64,000 nt of DNA from assembly GCF_003667445.1 (NCBI RefSeq), contig NZ_RCTF01000009.1, positions 1-64,000 of the forward strand, written 5' to 3'. The position numbers and the translations under genes are program-made. This document shows, piece by piece, positions 26,913 through 35,296 of this stretch. Each line of letters begins with the position of its first letter. Position 1 is the stretch's first letter. Source of the stretch: Xanthobacter tagetidis (lineage in GTDB: Bacteria > Pseudomonadota > Alphaproteobacteria > Rhizobiales > Xanthobacteraceae). The notes below the pieces were generated by a model. That model did no database searches. It was not told the origin of the DNA and saw only the letters and a list, made by a program, of their open reading frames with translations.

Positions 26913-27377
26913 ATGACCACGCCGCGAATCGCCAATTCCTATTCGCTCGCTCCCGAGACCATCAAGGCCATGATGGGCGTGGAGGCGACCCTCGTCGCCA
27001 GCGGCCTCGACCACACCCTGCTCGAACTGGTGAAGCTGCGCGCCTCGCAGATCAACGGCTGCGCCTTCTGCATCCACATGCACGCCACCGACCTGCGCAA
27101 GCACGGCGAGAGCGAGATGCGGCTCTACATGCTCGACGCCTGGCGTGAATCGAGCCTCTATTCCGAACGCGAGCGCGCCGCGCTCGGCTGGACCGAGGCC
27201 CTGACGCGCCTTGCGGAAACCGGCGCGCCGGACGAGGATTTCGCCCGCGTCCATGCGGTTTTCACGGAGAGCGAAGTGGTGCGGCTGACCCTGGCCATCG
27301 GCGCCATCAATGTCTGGAACCGGCTGCAGGTCGGGCTCAGGGCCGCCCATCCGGTCGATCCGGGCCATGCCGGCTGA
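26913..27377 (+). CDS. Carboxymuconolactone decarboxylase/AhpD-like protein (ECF41 partner)
   Basis: 154 residues. The CMD-type core has the redox motif CAFCIHMH with Cys50, Cys53 and His57, as in AhpD-like alkylhydroperoxidases, and an all-helical fold is expected. Such proteins are the commonest genomic partners of ECF41 sigma factors. Its stop overlaps the sigma gene by 11 bp and a consensus ECF41 promoter lies upstream. Peroxidase activity is plausible from CxxC-H, but the physiological substrate of these partners is not established. Confidence 0.88.
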   Translation: MTTPRIANSYSLAPETIKAMMGVEATLVASGLDHTLLELVKLRASQINGCAFCIHMHATDLRKHGESEMRLYMLDAWRESSLYSERERAALGWTEALTRLAETGAPDEDFARVHAVFTESEVVRLTLAIGAINVWNRLQVGLRAAHPVDPGHAG

Positions 27378-28263
27378 CGCGGCCGCGCGGTCGTTCGAGG
27401 CGCACCGGCCTGGATTGGTGCGCCTCGCTTACCGCATGCTCGGCTCCATGGCGGAGGCGGAGGACGTGGTCCAGGAAGCCTGGCTGCGCTGGAGCCGCGC
27501 CGAGCGGGATGAGGTGCGCGAGCCCAAGGCCTGGCTGCGCCGCACCGTGACGCGGCTTTGCCTCGACGTGCTGAAGTCCGCCAAGGCGCGCCGCGAGAGC
27601 TATGTAGGCAGCTGGCTGCCCGAGCCGGTGATCGAGCCGGAGGACGAGGCCCTGCGCGCCGACGAGATCACGCTGACGCTGATGCTGGCGCTAGAGCGCC
27701 TCTCGCCGCTGGAGCGGGCGGCCTTCCTGCTGCACGACGTGTTCGCGGTGCCGCTCGACGAGGTGGCGCAGACCCTGGAGCGCCAGCCCGCCAGCGTGCG
27801 GCAGCTCGCGGTGCGGGCGCGGGCGCACGTGCGGGCCGCCGCGCCCCGCTATCCGGTGGACAAGGCGGAGGGCGAGCGCATCGCCAAGGCCTTCTTCGCG
27901 GCGTCCACCACCGGCGATGTGGCGGCGCTGCGCGCCATGCTCGCCGAGGGCGTGGTGCTGCGGGCGGACGGGGGCGGCAAGGTGATGGCGTTCCTCAATC
28001 CCATCCACGGCCTCGCGCGGGTGCTGCGCCTGTTCGCCGGTCTCCACCGCAAGCACGCGCACGAGCCGGCGCGGTTCGTGCGCGCCGCCGTCATCGACGG
28101 ACTGCCCGGATATGTCAGCCGCGAGCGCAACGGCCTGCTCCAGACCACCGCGCTTGAGCTGGAGGCAGGGCGGATCGTCGCGATCTACATCACGCGCAAC
28201 CCCGACAAGCTTGCGCGGGTGGCGCAGGCGGTGGCGGCGGACGGGACGCCGCGCGGGCCCTGA
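27367..28263 (+). CDS. ECF41 group RNA polymerase sigma factor (SigJ-like) with SnoaL-like C-terminal domain
   Basis: 298 residues. Sigma region 2 (RLAYRMLGSMAEAEDVVQEAWLR, read as two overlapping segments) and region 4 (LERLSPLERAAFLLHDVF, LERQPASVRQLAVRARAHV) are followed by a C-terminal SnoaL-like domain of about 120 residues. Two ECF41 hallmarks are visible: a WLPEP motif in the linker between regions 2 and 4, and NPDKL near the C-terminus. In this group the C-terminal domain replaces an anti-sigma factor and modulates activity. The ATG at 27367 overlaps the upstream CMD gene, indicating translational coupling. Confidence 0.9.
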   Translation: MPADAAARSFEAHRPGLVRLAYRMLGSMAEAEDVVQEAWLRWSRAERDEVREPKAWLRRTVTRLCLDVLKSAKARRESYVGSWLPEPVIEPEDEALRADEITLTLMLALERLSPLERAAFLLHDVFAVPLDEVAQTLERQPASVRQLAVRARAHVRAAAPRYPVDKAEGERIAKAFFAASTTGDVAALRAMLAEGVVLRADGGGKVMAFLNPIHGLARVLRLFAGLHRKHAHEPARFVRAAVIDGLPGYVSRERNGLLQTTALELEAGRIVAIYITRNPDKLARVAQAVAADGTPRGP

Positions 28264-28374
28264 GAGCCGCGCCGCCCGAGCGGACACGCCGCGCCTTGGC
28301 GATGATAGAGTGCGGCCAACGACGTGATTCATCGAGGTCGCGTTCGGACCCGCACTGCCGCTTAGGGGCCGCCT

Positions 28375-28725
28375 ATGATTTCCCGCCGCCGTCTCCTCCA
28401 CACCCTTCTCGCCGCCGCTGTGCCGGCGTCGGCCGCCGCGGCGCTGACCGGCCGGGCGGAGGCGCAGCAGTGGCGCCCGCCGAGCCAGCGTTCCAACGCA
28501 CCCTCGCTCACGCCGCCGCCGCTGCCGCGCTACGAGCGCCTGCCGCAGCCCCGGCCCGGCTATGTCTGGGTGTCGGGGCACTGGATCTGGAGCAGCCGCC
28601 AACGGCGCTATGTCTGGGTGGACGGGCGCTGGGCGCGCAACCGGCCGGGCTTCCGCTATGCCGGGTCGCGCTGGGTGTTCCGCAACGGCGAATGGCACTT
28701 CATCCCCGGGCAGTGGGTGCGGTAG
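28375..28725 (+). CDS. YXWGXW repeat-containing exported protein
   Basis: 116 residues. A twin-arginine-like N-terminus (SRRRLLHTLLAAAVPAS) is followed by a Pro-rich linker and aromatic repeats: YVWVSGHWIW, YVWVDGRWA, and WVFRNGEWHFIPGQWV. These fit the YXWGXW family of small periplasmic or outer-membrane-associated proteins of unknown role. The Arg cluster suggests export by Tat, but Sec cannot be excluded. It is convergent with the liv-type operon and 16 bp from its end. Confidence 0.75.
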   Translation: MISRRRLLHTLLAAAVPASAAAALTGRAEAQQWRPPSQRSNAPSLTPPPLPRYERLPQPRPGYVWVSGHWIWSSRQRRYVWVDGRWARNRPGFRYAGSRWVFRNGEWHFIPGQWVR

Positions 28726-28726
28726 G

Positions 28727-28750
28727 GCTCAGACCTCCAGCTCAGACCTC
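28727..28750. repeat. 11-bp direct repeat spanning the livF stop codon
   Basis: GCTCAGACCTC occurs at 28727-28737 and 28740-28750. The livF stop codon lies in the second copy. It resembles the repeat at the bpt stop in being a short duplication across a 3' gene end. Confidence 0.6.
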
Positions 28751-29443
28751 GAGGAACCGCGTCGCGCGGGTCGGGTCGGCGTTCAGCTCCGCGGTGGTGC
28801 CGGTCCAGGCGGGCCGGCCGCCCTCGATCACCACATGCCGGTCGGCAATGCGCAGCAGCGCCTTCAGGTTCTTGTCCACCACCAGGATGGCGAGGCCGTC
28901 CGCGCGCAGCGCCGCGAGGGCGGACCAGATCTCGGCGCGGATCACCGGGGCGAGGCCCTCGGTCGCCTCGTCGAGCACGAGAAGGTCGGGGTTGGTCATC
29001 AGCGCGCGGGCGATCGCGAGCATCTGCTGCTCGCCCCCGGACAATTGGGTGCCGAGATTGCCGCGCCGCTCCTTCAGCCGCGGGAACAGGGCGTAGGCGC
29101 GCTGAAGGGTCCAGCCCTGCGGCCGGGCGCGCGCGGTGGCGCGGAGATTTTCCTCCACGGTCAGGCGCGGGAAGATCTGCCGCCCCTCGGGCACATAGCC
29201 GAGCCCCGCGCCGGCGACGCGGTGCGGCGCCGCGCCGGTCAGGTCGCGGCCCTTCACGCGGATCGCGCCGGCCTTCGGCTTCAGCAGGCCGAACAGCGCC
29301 TTGAGCGTCGTGGTCTTGCCCATGCCGTTGCGGCCCATGAGCGTCACCACCTCGCCCGGCATCACGTGGAGCGCCATGGCGAACAGCACCTGCGCCTCGC
29401 CATAGGCGCAGTCGAGCGCTTCGATCTCCACCAGCGGCGTCAT
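28742..29443 (-). CDS. livF: Branched-chain amino acid-type ABC transporter ATP-binding protein (LivF-like)
   Basis: 233 residues. Walker A is GRNGMGKTTTLK, the ABC signature is LSGGEQQMLAIARAL, and Walker B is LLVLDEATEGLAP, with the LivF-typical YVPEGRQIFPRLTVEENL. One of two ATPases energising import by the permeases LivH and LivM. Its ATG overlaps the livG stop by 1 nt (TGATG). Substrates of such systems range from branched-chain amino acids to aromatic acids and amides, so the gene name states the type, not the proven substrate. Confidence 0.9.
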   Translation of the reverse strand: MTPLVEIEALDCAYGEAQVLFAMALHVMPGEVVTLMGRNGMGKTTTLKALFGLLKPKAGAIRVKGRDLTGAAPHRVAGAGLGYVPEGRQIFPRLTVEENLRATARARPQGWTLQRAYALFPRLKERRGNLGTQLSGGEQQMLAIARALMTNPDLLVLDEATEGLAPVIRAEIWSALAALRADGLAILVVDKNLKALLRIADRHVVIEGGRPAWTGTTAELNADPTRATRFLEV

Positions 29444-30216
29444 CAGACCGCCTCCTCGTCGCCGAGATAGGCCTGCCGCACCACCGCATCGGCGCGCACC
29501 GTCTCGGGCGTGCCGGTGATGGCGATGGCGCCGGAGATGAGCACGCTGATGCGGTCGGCGAGCGCGAACACGGTCGCCATGTCGTGCTCCACCAGGAGGA
29601 TCGGGATGCGGCCCTTGAGGCCGGCGAGCAGCGCCGTCAGCCGCTCGCTTTCGGCCCGCCCGGTGCCGGCCATGGGCTCGTCCAGCAGCAGCAGCTTCGG
29701 CTCCTGCACCAGGCACATGGCAAGCTCCAGCGCGCGCCGTTCGCCGTGGGAGAGCGCGGCGGCGGGAGTCGCCATGCGGTCGGCGAGGCCGACGCGCTCC
29801 AGCATGGCGCGCGCCTGCTCCAGTGCCGCGCGGTCGGAAAGGGCCGGGCGCCAGCAGCGGAAGGTCCGTCCGCCGGCGACGATGGCGGCGAGCGCCACGT
29901 TCTCCAGCGACGTGAACGCGCCGACCACGTTGGAGATCTGGAACACCCGCCCGAGCCCGCGCCGGGCGCGCCGGGCCATGCCAAGGCGTGTCACGTCGGC
30001 GCCGGCGAACAGGATGCGTCCGGCATCCGGCGCCAGCGCCCCGGCGATCTGGGCGATGAGGCTGGTCTTTCCGGCGCCGTTCGGGCCGATCAAGGCGTGG
30101 ACCTCGGCGGGGCGCACGTCGAGCGTCACGTCGCGCGTCACGGTGAGCGCGCCGAACGACTTGCTCAGGCGTTCGAGCGCGAGGACGGGGGCTTGGGGCG
30201 ACGCCGGCTCAGCCAT
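29443..30216 (-). CDS. livG: Branched-chain amino acid-type ABC transporter ATP-binding protein (LivG-like)
   Basis: 257 residues. Walker A IGPNGAGKTSLIAQIAG, signature LSHGERRALELAMCL and Walker B LLLLDEPMAGTG identify an ABC ATPase; RTFQ-like segment GLGRVFQISNVVGAFTSLEN places it in the LivG branch. It overlaps the end of livM by 8 bp (ATGGCTGA), so the permease and ATPase are translated in a coupled way. It contains one ABC domain only, unlike fused LivMG proteins found in some relatives. Confidence 0.9.
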   Translation of the reverse strand: MAEPASPQAPVLALERLSKSFGALTVTRDVTLDVRPAEVHALIGPNGAGKTSLIAQIAGALAPDAGRILFAGADVTRLGMARRARRGLGRVFQISNVVGAFTSLENVALAAIVAGGRTFRCWRPALSDRAALEQARAMLERVGLADRMATPAAALSHGERRALELAMCLVQEPKLLLLDEPMAGTGRAESERLTALLAGLKGRIPILLVEHDMATVFALADRISVLISGAIAITGTPETVRADAVVRQAYLGDEEAV

Positions 30217-31174
30217 GGGCCGTGCCCCGGATGAGCTGCGTCAGGTCGGCACCGCGCAGCAGCACCGCGCCGAGGATGACGAGGCCCAGCCCGAACTTCC
30301 AGAACTCGGTGAAGTGGCCCAGAGTCTCGTCGATCACCATCACCGCCACCGCGCCGAGCACCGCGCCGCCGAGCCGCTTCGTGCCGCCCAGCACCACCAT
30401 GACGATCAGCTCGCCCGAGACGTGCCAGTTCATGGTGGCGGGCGAGACGTATTCCACCTGGTTCGCCAGCAGCACCCCGGCGATGCCGGCGATGCCGCCC
30501 GCCGCCGCCAGCGCGACCAGGCGATGGACGAACGGGTCGAGGCCGAGCGAGGCCAGCTTCTCTTCATTGGCCCGTCCGGTGCGCAGCATCAGCCCGAACG
30601 GCGCGGCGGAGAGGCGCTCCAGCACCAGCAGCGTCACGCCGAGGGCGGCGATGGCGAACACCGCGAGGTCGGTGTCGGTGCGCAGGAAGCGCTGGCCGAA
30701 GAATGTGGCGCGGGCTGCGATGCCGAGCCCGTCGTCGCCGCCGAATGCCGAGAGGCTGCCCGCCACGTAGAACAGCATCTGGGCGAAGGCGAGGGTAATC
30801 ATGATGAAATAGACACCGCGCGTCCTCAGCGCGATGACGCCCGTCGCGGCGGACCAGAGCGCGGCGGCGGCAAAGCCCAGCGGGAACAGCACCAGAGCGT
30901 TGGTCACGCCGTATTCCCCGGCGATCAGCACCGCATAGGCGCCGATGCCGAGCGGCGCGGCGTGGCCGAAGCTCACCAGACCCGCCTGGCCGATCAGGAA
31001 GGAGAGCGAGACAGCCGCCAGCGCGAGGATCGCGGTGCGGGCGATGATGGTGGGTGCATAGCCCGAGCCTGACCAGACCGCCACGGCGAGCGCCAGCGCG
31101 AACAGCGCGATGAGAACCGCCGGCCTGAAAAGGAAGGCGAAGCCGGCGCCACCGCCCGCCGCCCGAGCGCTCAC
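30209..31174 (-). CDS. livM: ABC transporter permease (LivM-like)
   Basis: 321 residues with about nine membrane helices. The BPD-type LivM signatures are visible: SFLIGQAGLVSFGHAAPLG, RGVYFIMITLAFAQML and the EEA-like cytoplasmic loop with KLASLGLDPFVHRLVALA. The GTG at 31174 overlaps the livH stop by 4 nt (GTGA), fixing the start. Forms the membrane channel with LivH. Confidence 0.88.
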   Translation of the reverse strand: MSARAAGGGAGFAFLFRPAVLIALFALALAVAVWSGSGYAPTIIARTAILALAAVSLSFLIGQAGLVSFGHAAPLGIGAYAVLIAGEYGVTNALVLFPLGFAAAALWSAATGVIALRTRGVYFIMITLAFAQMLFYVAGSLSAFGGDDGLGIAARATFFGQRFLRTDTDLAVFAIAALGVTLLVLERLSAAPFGLMLRTGRANEEKLASLGLDPFVHRLVALAAAGGIAGIAGVLLANQVEYVSPATMNWHVSGELIVMVVLGGTKRLGGAVLGAVAVMVIDETLGHFTEFWKFGLGLVILGAVLLRGADLTQLIRGTAHG

Positions 31175-32094
31175 GAGGGCCTCCCGCCGAACAGGCCGGA
31201 CGGGCGGAAGCTGAGCACCAGCGCCATCAGCAGATAGATCAGCATGGAGGAGAGGGTGGGGCCGGCGGTGGCGGCGGCCGACTTGCCGACCAGCGTCCGC
31301 AGGAGGTCCGGCAGGAAGGCGCGGCCCACCGTATCCACCAGCCCGACGAGGATCGCGGCGACGAACGCCCCCTTGATGGAGCCGATGCCGCCGATCACCA
31401 CCACCACGAAGGCGAGGATGAGCACCTTGTCGCCCATGGTCGGCTCCACCGAGACCAGCGGCCCGGCCATGGCGCCGGCCAGCCCCGCCAGCATGGCGCC
31501 GAAGGCGAACACGAACAGGAACAGCCGGTCGACGTCGACGCCCAGCGCCGCCACGGTCTGCGGGTGGGTGGAGCCGGCCCGCACCAGCATGCCGGCGCGG
31601 GTGCGGTTGACCAGCACCCACAGCAGCACCGCGACCGCGACCCCGACCGCGAGGATGACGAGGCGCCAGACCGGATAGTTCAGCCCCTCGAACAAGGTGA
31701 CGGTGCCATTCAGCGCCGCCGGCACGGGGAAGGGCAAAGGCGCCGAGCCGAAGATCATGCGCACGCCTTCCGTCACCACCAGGATCAGGCCGAAGGTGGC
31801 GAGCACCTGCTCCAGGTGGTCGCGCCGCGTCAGGTGCCGGAACACCAGCACCTCCATGACGAAGCCCAGTGCCAGCGCGGCGAGGAGGCCGGCGGCGAGC
31901 CCGAACGCGAAGCTGCCGCTCCAGGCGGACAGCACGGCCACGAGATAGGCGCCCAGCATGTACTGCACGCCGTGGGCGAGGTTGATGAAGTCCATGACGC
32001 CGAACACCAGCGTCAGCCCGGCGGCGACCAGGAACAGGATCACGCCCAGCTGCAGGCCGTTGAGGAGCTGGGAGAAGAACAAGGCCGCAGTCAT
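31171..32094 (-). CDS. livH: ABC transporter permease (LivH-like)
   Basis: 307 residues with about eight helices. The opening segment GLQLGVILFLVAAGLTLVFG followed by VMDFINLAHG is the LivH signature, and LVVTEGVRMIFG plus AVAGLAGA-like runs follow. The ATG at 32094 is chosen; an in-frame TTG lies two codons upstream and neither has a strong ribosome site. First permease gene of the operon after the binding-protein gene, 98 bp downstream of it. Confidence 0.88.
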   Translation of the reverse strand: MTAALFFSQLLNGLQLGVILFLVAAGLTLVFGVMDFINLAHGVQYMLGAYLVAVLSAWSGSFAFGLAAGLLAALALGFVMEVLVFRHLTRRDHLEQVLATFGLILVVTEGVRMIFGSAPLPFPVPAALNGTVTLFEGLNYPVWRLVILAVGVAVAVLLWVLVNRTRAGMLVRAGSTHPQTVAALGVDVDRLFLFVFAFGAMLAGLAGAMAGPLVSVEPTMGDKVLILAFVVVVIGGIGSIKGAFVAAILVGLVDTVGRAFLPDLLRTLVGKSAAATAGPTLSSMLIYLLMALVLSFRPSGLFGGRPS

Positions 32095-32192
32095 GGGCAA
32101 TGGTGCCGGGGGCTCGCGGTGGGCTTCAGGTGGGCTTCAAACGAAAAGGCGCGCGGGCCGATCGGGTCCGCGCGCCTCCGGAAAGGAACGGC

Positions 32193-33389
32193 CTACTTCA
32201 GCGGGCACTCGGCCACATAGGCGTCGGCCGCATTGTCGAACACCTTGGACTGGATCTCGGTGGCATAGCGCCCGTCGGGCCGCTTCACCGCCTTCACCAC
32301 ATAGAAGTCCTGGATCGGGAAGCCGTTGGTGTTGAAGGAGAAGTCGCCGCGGACCGATTTGAAGGGCGCGGACGCCAGCGCCTTGCGGAACGCCTCCTTG
32401 TCCGAAACCTTGCCGCCGGTGGCCTTGAGCGCGCCGTCGATCAGCATGGCGGCGTCATAGCCCTGGGCCGCATAGAGCGAGGGCACGATGCCGTATTCCT
32501 TCTCGTAGGCGGCGACGAAGGCCTTGTTCTGCGGCGTGTCGAGGTTAGGCGCCCATTCCGCGCCCGAGAGCAGCCCGACCGCGGCGTCCTGGGTGGCGGG
32601 CAAGGTGGTCTCGTCGATGGTGAAGGACGACAGGAACGGAATCTGCCCGGCAAGGCCGGCCTGCTGGTACTGCTTCACGAGGTTCACGCCCATGCCGCCG
32701 GGCATGAAGGTGAAGATGGCGTCGGGCTTGGCCGCCTGGATCTTCGCCAGCTCGGCGGAGAAGTCGAGCTGGCCAAGCTGGGTGAAGATCTCCTCCACCA
32801 CCTCGCCCTTGAAGTTGCGCTTGAAGCCCGCCATGGCGTCCTTGCCGGCCTGGTAGTTGGGCGTGATGAGGATCACGCGCTTGAAGCCCTTGTCCTGGGC
32901 GTACTGGCCCATGACCGAGTGCACCTGGTCGTTCTGGTAGGAGGCCGAGAAGAAGAAGGGCGAGCAGCCCTTGCCGGCGAGCGGGGAGGGGCCGGCATTG
33001 GCCGAGATCAGGAAGGTCTCGTTGGCCAGCACCGGCTTCTGGATCGCCATCAGCACGTTGGAGAACACCGTGCCGGCGACGATGTCCACCTTGTCGCGCT
33101 CCATCAGCGCCTTGACCTTGGAGACCGCGACGTCCGGCTTCAGCTCGTCGTCCACCACAATCACCTCGGTGGGCTGGCCGCCGAGCTTGCCGCCCAATTC
33201 CTTCACCGCCAGCAGGAAGCCGTCGCGCATATGCACGCCGAGCGCCGCCGGAGGGCCGGAGAGGGTGGAGACGAAGCCCACCTTGACCGGGTCGGCCAGC
33301 GCGGCCGCCGGGGCGGCGAGGGCGGTGGCGGCAAGGGCGGTGGAGGCGAGGGCCAAGGCGACAAGGCGCCGGGTCGGCGAAGCGGGCAT
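32193..33389 (-). CDS. ABC transporter substrate-binding protein, branched-chain amino acid type
   Basis: 398 residues with a signal peptide (ALASTALAATALAAPAAALA, cleavage about residue 32) and a mature type I periplasmic binding fold starting VKVGFVSTLSGPPAALG. VDIVAGTVFSNVLMAI and PNYQAGKDAMAGFKRNF are typical Peripla_BP_6 segments. Similar proteins bind amides, aromatic acids or branched-chain amino acids; the ligand cannot be read here. It is the first gene of the livKHMGF-type operon, and the start at 33389 gives a normal signal peptide. Confidence 0.88.
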   Translation of the reverse strand: MPASPTRRLVALALASTALAATALAAPAAALADPVKVGFVSTLSGPPAALGVHMRDGFLLAVKELGGKLGGQPTEVIVVDDELKPDVAVSKVKALMERDKVDIVAGTVFSNVLMAIQKPVLANETFLISANAGPSPLAGKGCSPFFFSASYQNDQVHSVMGQYAQDKGFKRVILITPNYQAGKDAMAGFKRNFKGEVVEEIFTQLGQLDFSAELAKIQAAKPDAIFTFMPGGMGVNLVKQYQQAGLAGQIPFLSSFTIDETTLPATQDAAVGLLSGAEWAPNLDTPQNKAFVAAYEKEYGIVPSLYAAQGYDAAMLIDGALKATGGKVSDKEAFRKALASAPFKSVRGDFSFNTNGFPIQDFYVVKAVKRPDGRYATEIQSKVFDNAADAYVAECPLK

Positions 33390-33767
33390 CGTGCGTGTCC
33401 TTCCGTTCGGGAGCGGGCCCGCCTGCGTCGCCGCGCCGTCACGGTGCCGAAGCGGCACCATGGCGTCGGCGGGACGGAAGCGCCGGCCCGAAGAGACCTG
33501 TGGGTCTGCTATAGAAGGTTTTCGCGCAGTCCGGGAGGGGCGGCGGCGATGCGGCAGGCGAAGGTCGCGCGCGGGGCGCGGTGCGGCCGGCCGAGGCGGG
33601 CCAACCCCGGCGGTGGCCGGCGCTTGTGGAGCGAACAGGCACCCGCTAAGACTCGATGGCCTCAGGTTCCGGTCCGGCGGTCCCTGCCTTCTGCCGCGGC
33701 GTCAGCCGCCAGCGCGGGGTCTGGTGCCGGATCGCGACGGTGGTGCGTATCGGGGGGCGGCGTGGTG
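33390..33767. other. Intergenic region of about 380 bp upstream of the divergent ABC operon and YgiB/YgiC-like pair
   Basis: It must hold the minus-strand promoter of the binding-protein gene and the plus-strand promoter of the next pair. A TATAGA box (33510-33515, +) lies upstream of a good ribosome site (GGGAGGGG) and an ATG at 33549 that is in frame with the small ORF beginning at 33768, so that ORF could be longer. The extra 73 codons are Arg/Gly-rich and do not look like a folded protein. Confidence 0.4.
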
Positions 33768-34037
33768 ATGCGATCGAGGACAGTGTCGCTCTTTCTTGTG
33801 AGCGGCGGACCGTTCGTGCGCCAGTCGGTCGACGCTCCGAATGACGCCGCCGGGACCCGGGCGGAGGGCGGCCGGCTCTCGGACCTCCCTCAGGCGGAGC
33901 CGCGCGCGGTCGCGGCGCCGGTTGTCCAGGCCGTTCCGGCGCCGGCCGATTGCCGCACGCTGGCGCGCGGCGGCTTCGGCCAGCTCGGCGACACGTTATG
34001 CGCCCCCGGCCGTACCCGGCTGCCCGCGTCCGCATGA
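33768..34037 (+). CDS. Mini DUF1190 (YgiB-like) small exported protein
   Basis: 89 residues. The N-terminus (MRSRTVSLFLVSGG) matches the basic start of alphaproteobacterial DUF1190 proteins, and the C-terminal half has CRTLARGGFGQLGDTLC, where RGGFG resembles the C-terminal RGGFGES segment of E. coli YgiB. It is much shorter than YgiB (about 220 residues), lacking the central repeats. The stop overlaps the start of the YgiC-like gene by 4 nt (ATGA), strong evidence that it is translated and functionally linked. The start could lie at GTG 33762-33765 or further upstream at 33549. Family assignment is from motif memory only. Confidence 0.6.
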   Translation: MRSRTVSLFLVSGGPFVRQSVDAPNDAAGTRAEGGRLSDLPQAEPRAVAAPVVQAVPAPADCRTLARGGFGQLGDTLCAPGRTRLPASA

Positions 34038-35200
34038 AGCGGATCGCGGTGCCCGCGCGACCCGACTGGGAAGACACCGCCCGCCGTCTCGGCTTCGCTC
34101 ATCATGAGCGCTACTGGACCGACGACGCCTGCTACCTGTTCCAGCGATCCGCGATCGAGACGCTGCTGCGGCCGGCGGTCGACGAATTGTGGCACATGGC
34201 GCTGGAGGTGGTGGAGCGGGCGAGCCGCGACGACGAGGTGCTCGCCACCATCGGCGTGCCGGCGGCGGCGTGGGACGGCGTGCGCCAGAGCTGGCGGCGC
34301 GGCGATCCCTCGCTGGTGACGCGGTTCGACCTCGCTTTCGACGGCGCGGCACCACCCAAGCTGCACGAGTGCAACGGCGACACGCCTGGCGCCCTCTATG
34401 AGGCCGCCGTCTTCCAGTGGCTCTGGTTCGAGGACCAGATGGCCCATGGCCACCTGCCGCAAGGCTGCGACCAGTTCAACCGCCTGCACGATGCTCTGGT
34501 GGAGGCCTTCGGCCGGATGCCCCAGGCGACGCCGATCCATTTCGCCGCCTCCGCCCGAAATGCCGAGGACCGGGTGTGGGCGCTCTACCTCGCCGATTGC
34601 GCGCGCCAGGCGGGGCGTGAGGCCGCGGCGCTCGACATCGAGGCGATCGGCATCGACGGGGCCGGCGGGCTCACCGATCTCGAAGACCGGCCCATCCGCT
34701 GCCTCGTGAAGGCGTATCGCTGGCAGCTTCTGCTTCAGGAGCCGTTCGCCGGGGCGCTGGGCGGGCCGGCCGCGCCGGCGGCGATCGAGCCGCTCTGGAA
34801 GCTGGTGCTCGCCTCCAAGGGGGCGCTGGTGTGGCTGTGGCGGATGTTTCCGGGCCATCCCAACCTGCTGCCGTGCTGGTTCGAGGGCGAGGCCGCCGCG
34901 GCGCCGGCGGCGTGCGCCGTCAAGCCGCTGTTCTCCATCAAGGGCCACAACGTACTGCTGCGCGATCCGGCGCTGCCCGGCGGGCGCGCCGAGACCGCGG
35001 GGCCCTACGGGGCGGAGGGGCGGATCGTCCAGGCGCTCCATTACCTGCCGCGGTTCGACCGTTCGTGTGTCCCGGTCTGGGCCACGGTCGGGGCCTGGAT
35101 CGTCGGCGGACGGCCGGAGGGGATCGGCGTGCTGGAGGCGCCGGCCCCCATCATCCAGGATCACGCATGCCGCTTCGTGCCGCACGCGGTGGTGAACTGA
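34034..35200 (+). CDS. Glutathionylspermidine synthase-like ATP-grasp protein (YgiC family)
   Basis: 388 residues. It shows the C-terminal synthetase module of glutathionylspermidine synthase in stand-alone form: KLHECNGDTPGALYEAAVFQ with ATP/Mg ligands, WLWFEDQM, CLVKAYRWQLLLQEPF, PNLLPCWFE and the final VPVWATVGAWIVGGRPEGIG. YgiC-type proteins ligate an amine to a peptide-like carboxylate, but the natural substrate is not established. It is coupled to the small DUF1190-like gene (4-nt overlap), the pairing seen for ygiB-ygiC in enterobacteria. The ATG at 34034 gives MKRIAVPARPDWEDTARRLG, typical for the family. Confidence 0.85.
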   Translation: MKRIAVPARPDWEDTARRLGFAHHERYWTDDACYLFQRSAIETLLRPAVDELWHMALEVVERASRDDEVLATIGVPAAAWDGVRQSWRRGDPSLVTRFDLAFDGAAPPKLHECNGDTPGALYEAAVFQWLWFEDQMAHGHLPQGCDQFNRLHDALVEAFGRMPQATPIHFAASARNAEDRVWALYLADCARQAGREAAALDIEAIGIDGAGGLTDLEDRPIRCLVKAYRWQLLLQEPFAGALGGPAAPAAIEPLWKLVLASKGALVWLWRMFPGHPNLLPCWFEGEAAAAPAACAVKPLFSIKGHNVLLRDPALPGGRAETAGPYGAEGRIVQALHYLPRFDRSCVPVWATVGAWIVGGRPEGIGVLEAPAPIIQDHACRFVPHAVVN

Positions 35201-35296
35201 CCGGGCTCCGTCCGCCCCTAAGTGAGGGCCTTGCCGAGCGGCGTCATTGTCCTCTAAGACTGAATTGTAACAACGATAAGAACGGGAGCGGACGCC

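Noticed and set aside
33549-33767. Longer N-terminus of the small YgiB-like ORF from ATG 33549
   Set aside because: The reading frame and ribosome site are good, but the added 73 codons are Arg/Gly-rich with no signal or domain; the start at 33768 gives a family-like N-terminus.
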